From Cliona cf. orientalis (lineage: Eukaryota > Porifera > Demospongiae > Clionaida > Clionaidae): a DNA stretch of 64,000 nt. The translations under genes and the position numbers were made by a program. The stretch is from the NCBI GenBank assembly GCA_963930775.1, contig OZ005693.1, forward strand, positions 6,014,001 through 6,078,000. Reading direction: 5' to 3'. This document shows positions 11,801-23,414 of the stretch, piece after piece. Under the pieces are notes generated by a model. It did not search any database. It was not told the origin of the DNA and saw nothing but the letters and a program-made list of their open reading frames with translations. The stretch's first letter is position 1; every line of letters begins with the position of its first letter.

Positions 11801-14800
11801 CAACAATATCACTGTCCATACAAACTCACCCTTATAGCGGACACTTCAGCGGAAAATTCGTCGACTCGCTTGTAAATAAATACACATAGAAGAACTAATA
11901 GCTAGCTATAGCGCTACAGAACTTTTTAGCAGCTTCCGTATGTTTCATTTGAGAGATCACAGGTCACATTACATCATCGATTATAGCAGTAAGCCACACC
12001 CACCATACTTCAATAATCCCTGAAAAGAGGACAGCTCACCAATCCGGACACTTGTACTGGATCCCAAGGGTGTCCGGATTAGTGGGGTTCCCTGCAACTC
12101 ACCAGATTCCAATGGGGAAAATTTCCAAGCAGTGAAATGGAGCTGTTTGATGCAAGAGGACTGCATCCTTGCTGCTCTGGCCTTAAACAGCCAACCTGTA
12201 GACTCATAGCAACTCAGGAGTGCAATATTATACATGTATGTATTATTCTGCAAGATAGCAGCCCCACCCCCAATCTAACACAAATCCCTACAAGAGCTTA
12301 TTTTTCGTCTAATTCACTGCAATTTGGTTCCATAGGGCATCAGTGACCACATTTCAGTCAGCAGATAGCTAGCCGAGCCAAATATATGTGACGAGCATTA
12401 TTTAGAACATGTTTATTGATATCTACTAGGCCACTTGGTTGTACACATAAGCAGAAAGCACATGACCTGCATGCATTATACATTGAGTGGGCACTGTCGA
12501 TAGGCGTGGCTTCAGTTGCCAACAAAAAAGGCTCATCTGTGACACTCATGAACTGTGTCCCTCAATTTGGAGCACACCAAAGCCTTGTTTTTGATTGACT
12601 CGTGCTTACGAGTTGCTTAGTTGTGCTAACGACAATGACCATACGACTAAATTCTTTTACACCTTTCACATGCGCATGGGGTAATGATATGAAACTAAGG
12701 CTTCACGTGAGATTCTGTAACTTGAACACAATATTATTGGCCCACCAAGTGCTAACCACAACAACTATTTTGATTTAACAGGTGGTTTAAGTAAGTATCT
12801 CACAATGCAATACACAGCCGCACTGATTGGTAAGCATTGCCTGCTGTTAAACACATTGCATGGATTTTGTAGGTTTCAACGCTGAAACAATACCTTGATG
12901 CTGTGACAGGACGATAGTTGTTGCTAGGGTGGAGGATGTTAAACAAAACACTCCCTGTTTCACTTCTTGTCCATCCATATTCGAAGGCAAGCTCACTTCC
13001 GTATCTCACCAGTTTGTGAAATGTTGACGCTTTCTTATGATTCAGCTGCTCAATGCTCTGCCGATTCTTGCCACCAATAAATTCTCCGGTGTTCATTCTT
13101 GGCACGACCTGCCTGGTCAGATTTTCTCTTTGGAGTAGGTTCGATCATCATGCACACCATATCCCTCCAAATCTCAACTTGACAAACTGAATAAAGTTCA
13201 AGCTAGAGCACTCCTATTGCAAAGATTGCCTCAAGGCTGGCTGAGGGCCATGTTCTACAAGTGGCTTGAATTGGCTCCAAACGACAATTGAGGGAGCTCT
13301 TCTTTGCTACACTCCAAGCTCTAAGGATATTCTGGAATAGGTGGACTTGGAGCAACTGGTTCCAATACTTGATAAGATCACAAGTTGTGTTTCTTTTCAA
13401 CCATAACTAGGTATACGCAAGGTGCGCAGTAGAATGCCTCGCATAGGTTAGATACATGTAAGTTGGTCAGTGAGTTAAATGGGCTAAAGGTGAGAGAAAT
13501 GCTGACCCTGGAAAAAATTCCAGATTCAGTCGAGATTCGAAGTCAGGACCTCCTGATTACTCTACCACTGAGCTACTGGGCCCAAGTGGCAGCAGAGTGT
13601 AGGAAGATGGTATTTCCTAGGACCTCATTCAAATCTCAGCTACACTTCTCTCCTCTTAAGGTGGTGGGACTGAATTATGCTTGCTGCAGAACAGCTAGGT
13701 GCACAACCATAGCTGAGGCCCTCCTAGCCTAGCAGTCCTCATCAGTCAAGGCCTGACTGCTGGCCTTGGTCAGGCAATAGGTAATATATCCCCTGTTTGT
13801 TGGTCGGTGAGATTGAAGTTGTGTGAATACTGATACAGTTTCATATGTACATGTATGTATGTATATACCGTACTCGCTCTAATTATCCGAACGGCCAAAA
13901 ATAATTATTAGTATCGCCGTTCGGTGTTAAATAGAAAGTAAATAAATTCGGGCAATGGTTTGTTCGAGTGTAAATAGAACGGATCCGGTGCAAATGGAGA
14001 AGCAGTATTATAGCGACGAAGAAACAGCAGTCGATGTCCAACTATAGGTATTATTTATCGGTATATTTATCTAGTTCTCAGTATCGCTGTGCTCTCAGGA
14101 GCGATCGCAAAATGATCGCCGTCTGTGTCTGTGTTACCTTTCCGCTCTTATATGCTGTCCAAGATGTGGTAGCCACACTCTTCGATGAACGTGGGAGAGT
14201 TGTCTCGAGCTCCTGCCATGCCGTACCGCGTGGCCGTTCGATTGATTTAGAGCGGATGAGAAAACTTGAAATTCAAGATGTTAGACGAATTAGGAAGGAA
14301 ATAAATTATTTAAACTTGCCGTTCAGGCTATTAGAATGTTCGAATAATTAGAGCGAGTACGGTATATATTATACATGATATACTTGTATGTATGTTTGTG
14401 GGGTGATCATTTCAGTGAGGAAAGAGTTAAATTTTGAATACGTACGGTAATGGTCGTCATGCATCCGCACTGCACCATGTGCACACGAACTTAGAGACAT
14501 CTCAGGCCTGTACAGTGTAGGCAAAGGCATAAAACTGGAAAGGTGAGTGGTGTACCACTCTGGCAAGGCTTAGGTCCACAATTAACATCACTTCCCTGAG
14601 CATGAATGTGACTGTTTGTCCCCTCAGGGCTTGGCTACAGGTACTTGGACTCGTGATGGTCATGGCATGTACAGTAGACTACTAAATATAGTGTAGGTGA
14701 TCAACATTTTGGACTATATATTAGCAGTCTATGATACTTTCACTGTCGTGGTAGCTTCTCAGGCATAGTTATAGGGGTACCAACCCCATGTGCATGCCTG

Positions 14801-17800
14801 TATGCCTGTATGCTTTCAAAGAAATCTTATAACATCGCCACTAGTCAAAAACAAGTGATATTATACACTGTATGTTACAGTATGTAGGCAGTGGCGGATT
14901 CAGGGGGGAAGGGGGTGCAAATGCACCCCCTTTGTGCTGCATCTAACACTACTACTTAAGAAGTACTAATGATAGGCTAAATGGAACCCCCCTTTCTGGC
15001 TATAGAACTAAGAAAACTGCTGCTATGGCTCACCTTAGAAAACCATATAATATTATATGTATATGTTCTAATACCGTACCCTCGCAAAAGAGGGCCCATG
15101 GGCGGTGCACCTTACACTGGGCCAAGATTGGGGGATGGGCCAATATTCAAGGTATTAGTAGCACGTTTAAACGTGAAAGAGTGCCCAGGTAAGTTACCCA
15201 CACTATCTTCATAATTTGAATAGTAGCCAGGGGTGGGCAAGCGAACTGAAACACTGAGCCAAAGTTACTAAGGAAAGTTCTACAGTAGAGCCAACGCCCA
15301 TACCACAGCACCTACGATCCCCACCTCCCCCTCCCTCCTCCTCCCCCCCCCCCCCCCCCCCCCCAACCAAAGCTTCACATGAAACATTACTATGGGGGCT
15401 GGCAAAACTATACTCAGGATGATTATTAGCTATCCCTGTTTGAGAAAAGAGCATACTTGAATAGATGTCCTTGAGCCTCGTATTATAAATAGCTAGCTGA
15501 TATTCTTCGGTTGATCACATGCACAATTAAAATACCTAAAGCCAGTGACAACTCTAGCTAATAAATTATTGTCAGATCTTAGCCAAGAGCCACAAGAAAT
15601 CCTGGTAGAGCCACAATTGGCTCTTTGGCTCCCATTTGCCCACCCCTGAGTAGCAGCTGCTACCACTGATTGCAGCCTTACGGTTACTGATCCAGAGCAA
15701 GGGCAGCCGCGGTGTGTCGTTGACTGCAGCTGTATCAAGTGGGCGTGGCTACGATCGCTAGCCGTGTACGCTCGTTTATTTCCGCTGAAACGTGGCGTAA
15801 AGCTAGCTAGGCTTAGTTTTATGGCTGTTTAGCAGGTTACTTATCGATCTTACACAGACTATTCGAAATTCAGTCCTCATAAACCAGCCATTTGAGGGCA
15901 GCTACACATGGGCGCATGCATATTTGAGTAAACATTGGACCTGGCCGACATTCTGTAGTGGGCCCTCCTTCGGGAGGGTACGGTATAGGCGCCACCCTAA
16001 TTTAGGCTCCCTTTGAGACCTGCGCAATTTTTTGGTTCTAATTTAAGGCACCTTTCCGGATATCAATTATTTTTAGGCGTGCCTATTTAATTGGAACGTA
16101 TTGCCACGTGCAATATCGCTGTACTGTCGAATGATCTATTGAGCTAGCAGTTCGGATGTCAAACTAAGCTGTCTGTTACATTTATATGGAGTTGGAGACA
16201 ACCATTCTGATTGCTACGGTACCACAACTCAAGCATGATTCAGCGATCAGAGTGAAATTTCCAAAAAGAACTGAAACTAGAACCTTAATTATTTTTGTTG
16301 TTTTCCCCACTGTCATATTCACTGCCACTAAATAGTACCGGGTTAGTGATAGCCTTGTGCTCTGGCAAAACTTTCAGAACCATTCTAATTGCAGCTCTTA
16401 GGGCCTCCCTAATTTAGGCCCCCTTTGACCTGCTTGTGAATTTAATTGGAGGCACCTATGCTATCTATAATTATTTTTTAGGGGCACCTATATTAGAAAG
16501 TATACGGTACTTGTGAAAAAAATTCGTTCGAAAACAGATTGATCGGACTGGTAGTCTCAAAACAATCGAAATTGGTGAGACTTCTAAAATTTTGTGTATG
16601 CTTTGTGCGCTAGACCTCTGGAGAGCACATACCCCACGCACACTTGCATCCTGCTTGCAGCAGAGTGCATTTGCAGGATCCATCCATTGTGTAGTGCGAG
16701 CCCTGTTGACGACCTTTACCTACATATTGTGCCAGTTTGTGCGCATGAGCAGATCAGAAAGCACATGGCCTGCTGTGCAGTAGTGATAGGTATGGTCAAC
16801 AAAATGCAGTGTTTGCTATGCTCGTGGGGCTTACTGAGCGATTCGAAGCACAATGAAGCAAGTTTTTCGAAGATTTCGACGGATATGTTGTGATTGTGAG
16901 TTGCTCAGATTCCTAGATGTCCAGATCTGGTGATTTTTGTGCTAACAGACGATGACAGACAACAACCAGTTGCATTACCCCTTGTGCATGTGCGTGTGGA
17001 GTAATTATCACCACACTACAAAATGGCTACATAACCTCATGGTCATGTTTTGCGCATACCTATAACCACTAATTTCACAGTAACCACAGTTTACAAGTCC
17101 ATTACTCTAAGTTATCACTAGGCTTTAGTAGGCTTACCATATATATGTTCTAATATACAAATGTAGGCGCTTCCCACTTTAGGCACCCTTTGAGACCTAG
17201 GCAATTTTTTCAGTTCTAATTTAAGGCACCTTTCCAGATATTGATTATTTTTAGGCAGTTCCTTATTTAATTAGAATGTATTGCAATGTGCAATATCACG
17301 ATACTGTCAATCGCTATCAAGCTAGCGATTTGAATATCAAATTAAACTGTCTTTTACATTTATACAAGAATTTTACCTACTGCTTCAATGTCTTCCTGGA
17401 GCTAGAGACAACTGTTCTGATGGCTACAGTACCAGCAGCTGGAGCATGATTTAGCAATCAGAGTGAAACTTCCAAAACAAGTGAAGCTAGAACCATATTT
17501 TTGTTGTTTTAGGCACTCATAATATTCACTGCCACTTAATAGTACCAGTCAGTGTTGGCCTTTCACTCTGTCAAAACTTCAGAACCGTTGTAATATTTTT
17601 AGCTCTTAGGCGCCTCCCTAATTTAGGTACCCTTTGAGTTGCTCACAATTTTTCAGTTCTAACTGGAGGGCCTTTGCTATCAATAATTATTTTTAGCAGC
17701 GCCTATATTAGAAAGTGTACGGTATAATCTGCATACACATCTCAAGATTTACCACCTCTCAAAATTTCTGGGGAGAACCCTGTATATAGCTTTTCCAAAT

Positions 17801-20800
17801 GCTCGGAGCATTAGTCGTTATCTGAGGTAATCTTCACTAGCTGCTTTGATACTGAGCTGTTTTGTGTATGTATCTGTATACTGGATGATGTGGCACATGA
17901 TGCATTTGTTATGATCTGGATCTTGATCGTCTTCAACTACCTTAGCATTGCATTTGATAAAGTATCGATATTCATCACCCTATAATGCGAGGTTCTTGAC
18001 GTGTGAAATGTTGCCATCTTCATCTGCAACATTTTCATCAACTATAGCTCTGGTATCATCATTTTTGGTAATGTTGGGGTTTTCCTTTTTATAAGTCGAC
18101 AAATTTTTTACCACGGTATTCTCTGACGATCATACCACTGAGTTGATGTGTTGCATTTCTTCTTCCCATGAACCATTTTCCTTCTCCCACACTATCAGTC
18201 TGGCTGTTGCGGTGGCATCTATATACTCATTCTGCCATTGGATGCCTACAGACAAATAGCTTTGACAGCCGCACTTGTACACGGTGAAACTATCTGGTCT
18301 TAAAGTTCATTCTTTGACTGTAATCGCAGCTATTGAATACCTCGTCTGACTGTCCAACTTCCGTGTACTTGTGAAGTTTGATTTAAAGTATGTCTTGATT
18401 CCTTGAAGGCTGTACTACACACTGAGATAGTGTCACAGCAGTTTCCTTTCATTCAGTAGCTTTCTCACACCTGCAGCACCATCAAATCCAAAGATCCTCG
18501 TGCTCTTGTTTCTATTAAATACTCAAAGTGGTTGCATATGTTTCATTTCTTGACGGGAGACAGTGCTGTTACTAATCCATGGATCTTTGCGTTTGCATTC
18601 ATTTCTGAAACATCTTTAGGTCATTGTAGCACACAGCTAGCTTTTATTAGCACATGCACACACTAAAAGAATTACCACGTATAGTGTGCTTCAATTGGAA
18701 ATATGAAATTTCATGATCATTGCCATATACCACCTCACTTTGACATGAATGTTGAATATCACTTTAAATTACTAAATTTTATGACGAAAGATGTAAAATT
18801 GGTGCAATAACTGAACCTTCTATATACATGTACATGTAGTTGCAACTGGTTCTCTTCTCTGTATGAGTCTTTCACTTGCCTGTTGAGCCTTCGAAATGAC
18901 ATTGGTTGTAGTAGTCCATGAATGACATTTCTTGGCCTTGAAATTAATTGCATAACTAAATGCTGGATAGTACCACTGGTGAGGATGTCAGCAGGTGTAT
19001 GGCTGTGACACTCAAGGAAAAAAAACTTCCATAGAGGGAAAAAACTGAATAGGAAGTACATCCCAATTCAACTATATTGTTTAGATCAGGAGCCAGAATT
19101 TCCTAGCAGCTGGACAGCTGGTGGTTGCTTGGATTTTCAGTGAATGGCTGACCAATCAGGTAATACCGTAGGTTGGGTTTTAATTGCAAATTGCAAGTTT
19201 TTCTACATTTTGTAATTAATAGATTCGCAAACATAAACGTGCACGTACACTACAGTATGGTACGGGGTCTTCCATCGTAACTATTGGATTCGCAATTTGG
19301 CCTGACTTGACTAGAACGCAATCATTAAACTATGCAATTAAAACCTGTCCTACGGTATTCTTAGCCATTTCCTGTAGTAAAGTGTAATTACATACACAAC
19401 AGCCCCAGTTTACATGTATAGAGCTTACACACCAACCTAATTCAGCCTAATTTAGGGGTTGCCGAAGCTATGAAAATATCATAGCCAAATTGGCTACTAA
19501 ATGTACATCTCTTTTATAGCAACATAATTACAGCAAGTGATGTCAAGCAAACCAATTTGGTGGTTACTCCATTGTGAAATAAGTACATGTATGATCTTGT
19601 GTTTCTTTTGTTTGGAATTAGACAAAAAAAGGTTACCAGTGGTTCCCCAGACGGTTGCCAAAATCGCCATTTGTGGTCGTCCAATGGATTCTGGCAATTG
19701 CGTAGTAACCAAATTGGTGAAAGTGCATAGGAGTGTAGCTAGTAGGTAATGGTCGCTTGGTGAAAGGAATGCTGCTGGTTACTATACAGGTCTGCACAGC
19801 TGCCTGCACTCCTAGTGTGTGTAGATGTTTGTGTGTGTCTCTCTCTCATTTGTGCAACATAACATGTGGCTATGGAATATGAAATTTGGCTATGTGAATC
19901 ACCACAGACCTGTATGACAGAAGTAATTATCCGGGAGTACCGTACTTAATCTAATACAATGTATGGGAAAAAAATTAATGAAAAATGCACGTTTTTCTGG
20001 TAAAGGTCGTCAATCACTCCATAATATTATAAAAATGTTATGAGAATTCGTAAGATGCTAATTTCTTGCATTAAATTGGATCATGTATTGTATTCAATTA
20101 ACTACGGTATCCAATTTGAAGTATTTGACCCTTGGGCGCTACGATCAGGCCTCATGTTTTATACTGGATGTATCCCTCACACTCGGGGATTTGAAATATA
20201 GTTTATAGTGAGCTGTACATACCCTTACGTGTCGATACAATTAGTATGTGATTACAATGTGTGGTAATTTGTTTTGCAGCGTCAAAGGTGCAAGGAAATG
20301 GAATTTCTTTTGAAGTGGAAGGGTTATCCTGAGTCAGAAAACACCTGGGAACCATTGACTAATCTAAATTGCCATGATCTATTGAAGGCTTACATGCTGA
20401 AACATAAACTACCTCTCAGCAATGATCCATCTAAAGGTAAAACGTCATCTTCCCCTTCAGAAAAGCCAGCGCAGAAATCACAGCAGATTCTAGCGGCAAA
20501 AATGAGAAAACCTAGGAAAGCTGAAGCTGCTAAAGAAACAAAAATTGTGAAGAAGCAGCCTGTGAAGATTAAGTTACCTAGAAAACGACAGCCTACTACC
20601 CTCTTAAATACGAAAGGAGGAACAACAAAAAGGATTAGAATTGTTAATCGCAAGAGTAAAACCGCTCAGAAGATGTCTACACCAAAATGTGGAGATGATT
20701 CAACTACTTCAAAAAAAAATCAGCAAGCAATAGTTTCAAGTATAAATGAAGTATCGGGGTTCAGCCATATCCAGACACAAGCACTAGCCACTCCTGCAAG

Positions 20801-23063
20801 TGCATCAACATCGTCAGTCAGAGATCAGAATCCAAGATGCCACATTGCTGCATTTGACAAAAGAAAACCAACTGAAATGAATTGTGCTAGTGACAATAAA
20901 GATAGTGACAGTGATGTTGTCATAACCTGTGTCGATCCTCCTCCTGACCATCAGCATATCACACCACAAACTCTCTTATCAGTTAACCCTAATCCTAATC
21001 TCAATCAAACCCTTTCGCCAACAGACCTTTATTTCTCCTTCATGCGTTTTCCTCGGCATATCCCAGCACTACCCACCAGTGTACCTCCTACACCAATTAC
21101 TACCATTCAAGCCTCTCCAGGTTGTGATTTACACACACCTGTCAACCAAGAACCCCAATATGCTCATTCAGATGGTTTATCAAGTCTGTCAGGTACTCCC
21201 AGCACATCTGCCACACTCACAGGGGCTTCTACTCCCTCTTCTCCTCTGTTAAGTTCACCACTTAGTGACAACAGCTTTAAACTGCAACTCTCTCCTAGTG
21301 GTAGTTCTGCTGGAGAATGTGAGAGCCCTTGCAAGTCTTCTCTGAGGGGAGCACCCCTGTCTCAATCACCACTTACATGTAGTTCCTATATTGGAGTGTT
21401 AACAGCATTATCATCAGGTTCAGGTAACCTACCTTCAACAAAGTTTCACAGGTTGCACAAAAATGGTACTAGGTCAATACTGAGCAGCAAGGGAAACAAA
21501 AAGCGCTTGAATGGAAATCATATCAAGTCTAATCAAACGTGCAGTAAGATAGATCGGAGGGGTAGGATGGGTCCTGTACCTAGACCGTGCCAGCCAGTTC
21601 ACAGTCAGTCCACTTCTTTACAAACCAAGGCAGCTAAGAAGATGAATGGCACCTCAAATGAGTCAGCTGCAGTACAATCCTATCCAAATCGTTTCCCTAG
21701 CGATGACCACATGTCAGTTATTTTCAAATTCAGTGGTATGTGCACACAGTATGTAGTGCATAAGAGTAATCTGTGTGCAGGTAGTGATGACAGTGATACC
21801 GATTCCTCGACAAAGGAGATAAATCACTTACCAGCCAAAAAGCAGGTGAAAGTGACTCATGCTAGCGTACTTAGTTCCACAACCAATCTACGGGCTAGCT
21901 CTACTGAGGCTGGTAAAAAGCCAACTGTTCACCACCGTTCCAATGGCATTTTTAAGAATGGCCTGCATAAATCACACAATGGGATTGATAAAGCCAATGA
22001 AAATTTGTCAACGAGTGAGCTTAACATTCCAGAGCATGGTGATTCTGCTGCTAGCTGCAGCAACAGTGGCTCACTGACTTGTATTCCATCCTTGCAAAAG
22101 CCATCTTCAGAGCTGCTACCATCTAGTTTGTCATCCATTGAATCGGTGAAATATAAGCAAATCTTGCTTGACTGGCAGTTCCAGTTAAACAGGCAGCGTG
22201 GAGGTACAGACGACATAATATTTGTTGAAAATGATATCGATACAGCTGAGCCTCCTAAGGATTTCACATACATCAGCTCTAACATCTATGATACAGGTGT
22301 TCCTGACCCAAACCTCCCCCAGGTTAGGGACTCCCTTTGTGGTTGCCAGTGTTACCACTTGGGTAAAAGATGTGGTCCGAAGGCTCCCTACTGCTGTTCA
22401 ATAATGGCTGATGTTCCCTTTGCATATACCCTTGCTGGAAAGGTCTGTGTAACTCCAGGAACACCCATTTACGAGTGCAACTGGAAATGTTCATGTCCAA
22501 TGGACTGTAGCAATCGTGTGGTCCAGCATGGGAGAAAAATCCCTCTCTGCATTTTTCGCACCAACAATAGAGGTTGGGGTGTCAAGACCCTACAACCTAT
22601 CAAGGCCAATACCTTTGTCACCGAGTACGTAGGTGAAGTTATCACCAGTGATGAAGCTGAAAAGCGGGGGAAAGCTTATGATGAAGAGGGTGAAACGTAC
22701 CTCTTTGATTTAGACTTTGATGATGATCAAATGTTCACTATTGATGCAAAAATTTACGGTAACATCTCTCATTTCTTCAATCACTCAGTAAGTGGCATAG
22801 CTAGCTCTAATTTTCAACTACAATTAATTTTACTATTCTCTTCTTGACTGCAGTGTGATCCAAATCTAGTTGTCTACTCTGTTTGGATTGATACACTTGA
22901 CAAACGGCTTCCAAGGATAGCATTTTTCACCACAAAGAATGTGTCTGCTGGGGAAGAGTTGACATTCGACTATCAGATGAACCTGGATCAAGCCAGGAGC
23001 GCATCAAGGAAGAAGATAGCGTGTAGGTGTGGTTCAAAGAACTGCTTGCAGTATATCAATTAG
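8846..23063 (+). CDS. SUV39H1: SUV39H-type histone H3K9 methyltransferase
   Basis: This enzyme methylates histone H3 lysine 9 in heterochromatin. Visible exons are 8846-8974, 9030-9155, 20280-22787 and 22854-23063, all joined in phase 0 and giving about 990 residues. The chromodomain starts in exon 2 (VYEVEAILSHRK) and ends in exon 3 (MEFLLKWKGYPESENTWEPL). A Ser/Lys-rich, low-complexity linker of roughly 600 residues follows. The pre-SET domain then has clustered Cys (CGCQCYHLGKRC to CSCPMDC). The SET domain shows RGWGV, EYVGE, YLFDLD, NHSCDPN split at the last intron, and EELTFDYQ. The post-SET CRCGSKNC ends at YIN. Human SUV39H1 has 412 residues, so this protein is unusually long because of the linker. 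The true start is uncertain: the first Met in the 8846 exon is internal, and an upstream exon is likely. Confidence 0.92.
10018..10339. mobile_element. Miniature inverted-repeat element
   Basis: The ends are ATGGGCGTAGGAA and TTCCTACGCCTATG. Internal GGGCGTGG motifs and a C-rich segment are typical of short non-autonomous elements. There is no coding capacity. Confidence 0.5.
10930..11462. mobile_element. Miniature element, family 3 (CCGTACCCTCGC ends)
   Basis: The left end reads ACTGTACCCTCGCGAAAGAG then GGCCCAT. The right end reads ATGGGCCCTCTTTCACAAGG then GTACGG. The second copy is at 15074-15983 in the opposite orientation. The interior shares CTTCACTCAACGACACACGG-type and GCGATCGTAGCCACG sequence. 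It is about 530 bp and non-coding. Confidence 0.7.
11729..12092. mobile_element. Short element with CAGTGGAACC ends
   Basis: It starts ACAGTGGAACCTTGCCTTGC, then GGACAG. It ends with GTGTCCGGATTAGTGGGGTT, then CC. The inverted ends share GGAACC...CCGGAC. Such ends are known from Tc1/mariner/pogo-type elements. It carries no transposase. A fragment of the same family lies at about 9418. Confidence 0.55.
12413..12690 (+). mobile_element. Family 1 miniature element, partial
   Basis: It shares the family core GATAGGCGTGGCTTC and the terminal TGCGCATGGGGTAATGA. The left end is not complete. Confidence 0.5.
13463..13590 (-). repeat. tRNA-derived SINE-like fragment
   Basis: On the minus strand GGGCCCAGTAGCTCAGTGGT starts a tRNA-like head with a good A box (TAGCTCAGTGGTAGAG). 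A B-box-like ACTTCGAATCTC follows. The expected 3' acceptor stem is missing and the sequence runs into an unrelated tail, so a SINE or decayed tRNA is more likely than a working tRNA. Confidence 0.5.
13868..14362. mobile_element. Miniature element, family 2 (CCGTACTCGCTC ends)
   Basis: The left end reads CCGTACTCGCTCTAATTATC then CGAAC. The right end reads GTTCGAATAATTAGAGCGAG then TACGG. This is a near-perfect 25-bp inverted repeat flanked by TA-rich sequence (TATATA on both sides). A second copy is at 31856-32325. An open frame at 14034-14351 lies inside but is not recognised and is degraded in the other copy. Confidence 0.8.
14888..14935. mobile_element. CAGTGGCGGATTCAGG-type transposon end
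   Basis: CAGTGGCGGATTCAGGGGGG followed by a short GGGGGTGCAAATGCACCCCC palindrome. This is a common start of hAT-like miniature elements. The other end was not located. Confidence 0.4.
15074..15983. mobile_element. Miniature element, family 3, interrupted by an hAT-like insertion
   Basis: The left end is CCGTACCCTCGCAAAAGAGG and the right end is CCTCCTTCGGGAGGGTACGG. It is the reverse-orientation copy of the element at 10930-11462. It is longer only because a 421-bp element sits inside at 15228-15648. Confidence 0.7.
15228..15648. mobile_element. Nested hAT-like miniature element
   Basis: The perfect 13-bp ends are CAGGGGTGGGCAA and TTGCCCACCCCTG, typical of the hAT superfamily. AGTAGC is duplicated on both sides (6 of the usual 8 bp). 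It contains a long C run at about 15344-15364. Confidence 0.8.
15985..16508. mobile_element. Repeat family 4, copy 1
   Basis: It starts GGCGCCACCCTAATTTAGGC and ends CTATATTAGAAAGTATACGG. It is in direct orientation with a similar copy at 17152-17724. The shared interior includes GAGACAAC-TTCTGAT and AGCATGATT-AGC. It has no coding capacity. Confidence 0.65.
16605..17006 (+). mobile_element. Family 1 miniature element
   Basis: It begins CTAGACCTCTGGAGAGCACA then TACCCCACGC. It contains GACGACCTTTACCTACATAT. It ends CATTACCCCTTGTGCATGTG and GGAGTAATTA. Confidence 0.65.
17152..17724. mobile_element. Repeat family 4, copy 2
   Basis: It starts GTAGGCGCTTCCCACTTTAG and ends CTATATTAGAAAGTGTACGG. 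It is similar to 15985-16508 along its length, with small gaps. Confidence 0.65.
17795..18645 (-). pseudogene. Decayed OB-fold / zinc-ribbon (RPA-like) gene remnant
   Basis: Minus-strand fragments in several frames read, in order, NANAKIHGLVTALSPVKK, STRIFGFDGAAGVRKLLNER, DATATARLIVWEKENG, and YRYFIKCNAKVVEDD followed by a C..C pair (CIMC). The DATxTxxLxxWE block is the usual signature of OB-fold, RPA1-like single-strand DNA-binding proteins, and the Cys pairs suggest a zinc ribbon. I recall many genes of this type in sponges and corals, but could not search. The frame changes repeatedly and stops interrupt it, so it is dead. It lies antisense inside the SUV39H intron. Confidence 0.55.
19164..19362. 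mobile_element. ~200-bp miniature inverted-repeat element
   Basis: The ends TACCGTAGGTTGGGTTTTAA then TTGCA, and TGCAATTAAAACCTGTCCTA then CGGTA, are inverted copies of each other. The interior is AT-rich and non-coding. Confidence 0.75.
19937..20112. mobile_element. Repeat family 5, copy 1
   Basis: TACCGTACTTAATCTAATAC at the left, with TTTTTCTGGTAAAGGTCGTC inside, and CAATTAACTACGGTAT at the right. An inverted copy of the same element is at 53667-53832, inside the PRDX5-B intron. Each end carries a CCGTA/TACGG motif. Confidence 0.7.
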
Positions 23064-23414
23064 AGTGTAATTACTTCAGCACTTGTACCCAATTTTTTAT
23101 GTGAACATACCCATACCCCTTGCACCCAATAGAGCACCCCAATATGATCCTAACATGTCCACCAAAGCTCGTGATACAGGTTTCCTATCTTTATACATAT
23201 TCCTCACCTTGTACATGAATTATTTATTTACAACAATCTGGTACCATAATTTAATATTTCATTGATGGAATTATACACGCAGTGTGAATAAATACTAAAT
23301 TACAGTAGTAGGCTTAACTGTAAAAATTAAAGTAACGTGATCTGATGTCATTAGTGTACCACATTTCTTGATGGATTTTAAAAACTAATCAGTCAGTGAT
23401 GGTATATGACTAAC
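23064..23414. other. Gap between convergent SUV39H and MANF 3' ends
   Basis: Only 351 bp separate the two stop codons. AATAAA occurs at 23287 on the plus strand and could serve SUV39H. No other gene is seen. Confidence 0.5.

Larger units (their letters stand above)
9156..20279 (+). other. 11.1-kb SUV39H intron, dense with repeats
   Basis: The donor AAG|GTGAGT and acceptor TTTTGCAG|CGT split the chromodomain. The intron is filled with miniature transposons, listed separately, plus a decayed OB-fold gene. An open frame at 9582-9773 (ending QLNELPSAFT) is not recognised. A fragment at about 9418-9480 starts CAGTGGAACCCCTCTAATCC, like the element at 11729. At 12800-13460 nothing coding was recognised. 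Confidence 0.7.

Noticed and set aside
13530-13590. A tRNA gene on the minus strand
   Set aside because: The A box and start are good, but the 3' acceptor half is missing, so a SINE or relic is more likely.
14034-14351. A 105-residue open frame as a gene
   Set aside because: It lies wholly inside a miniature element whose second copy (31856-32325) has no intact matching frame.
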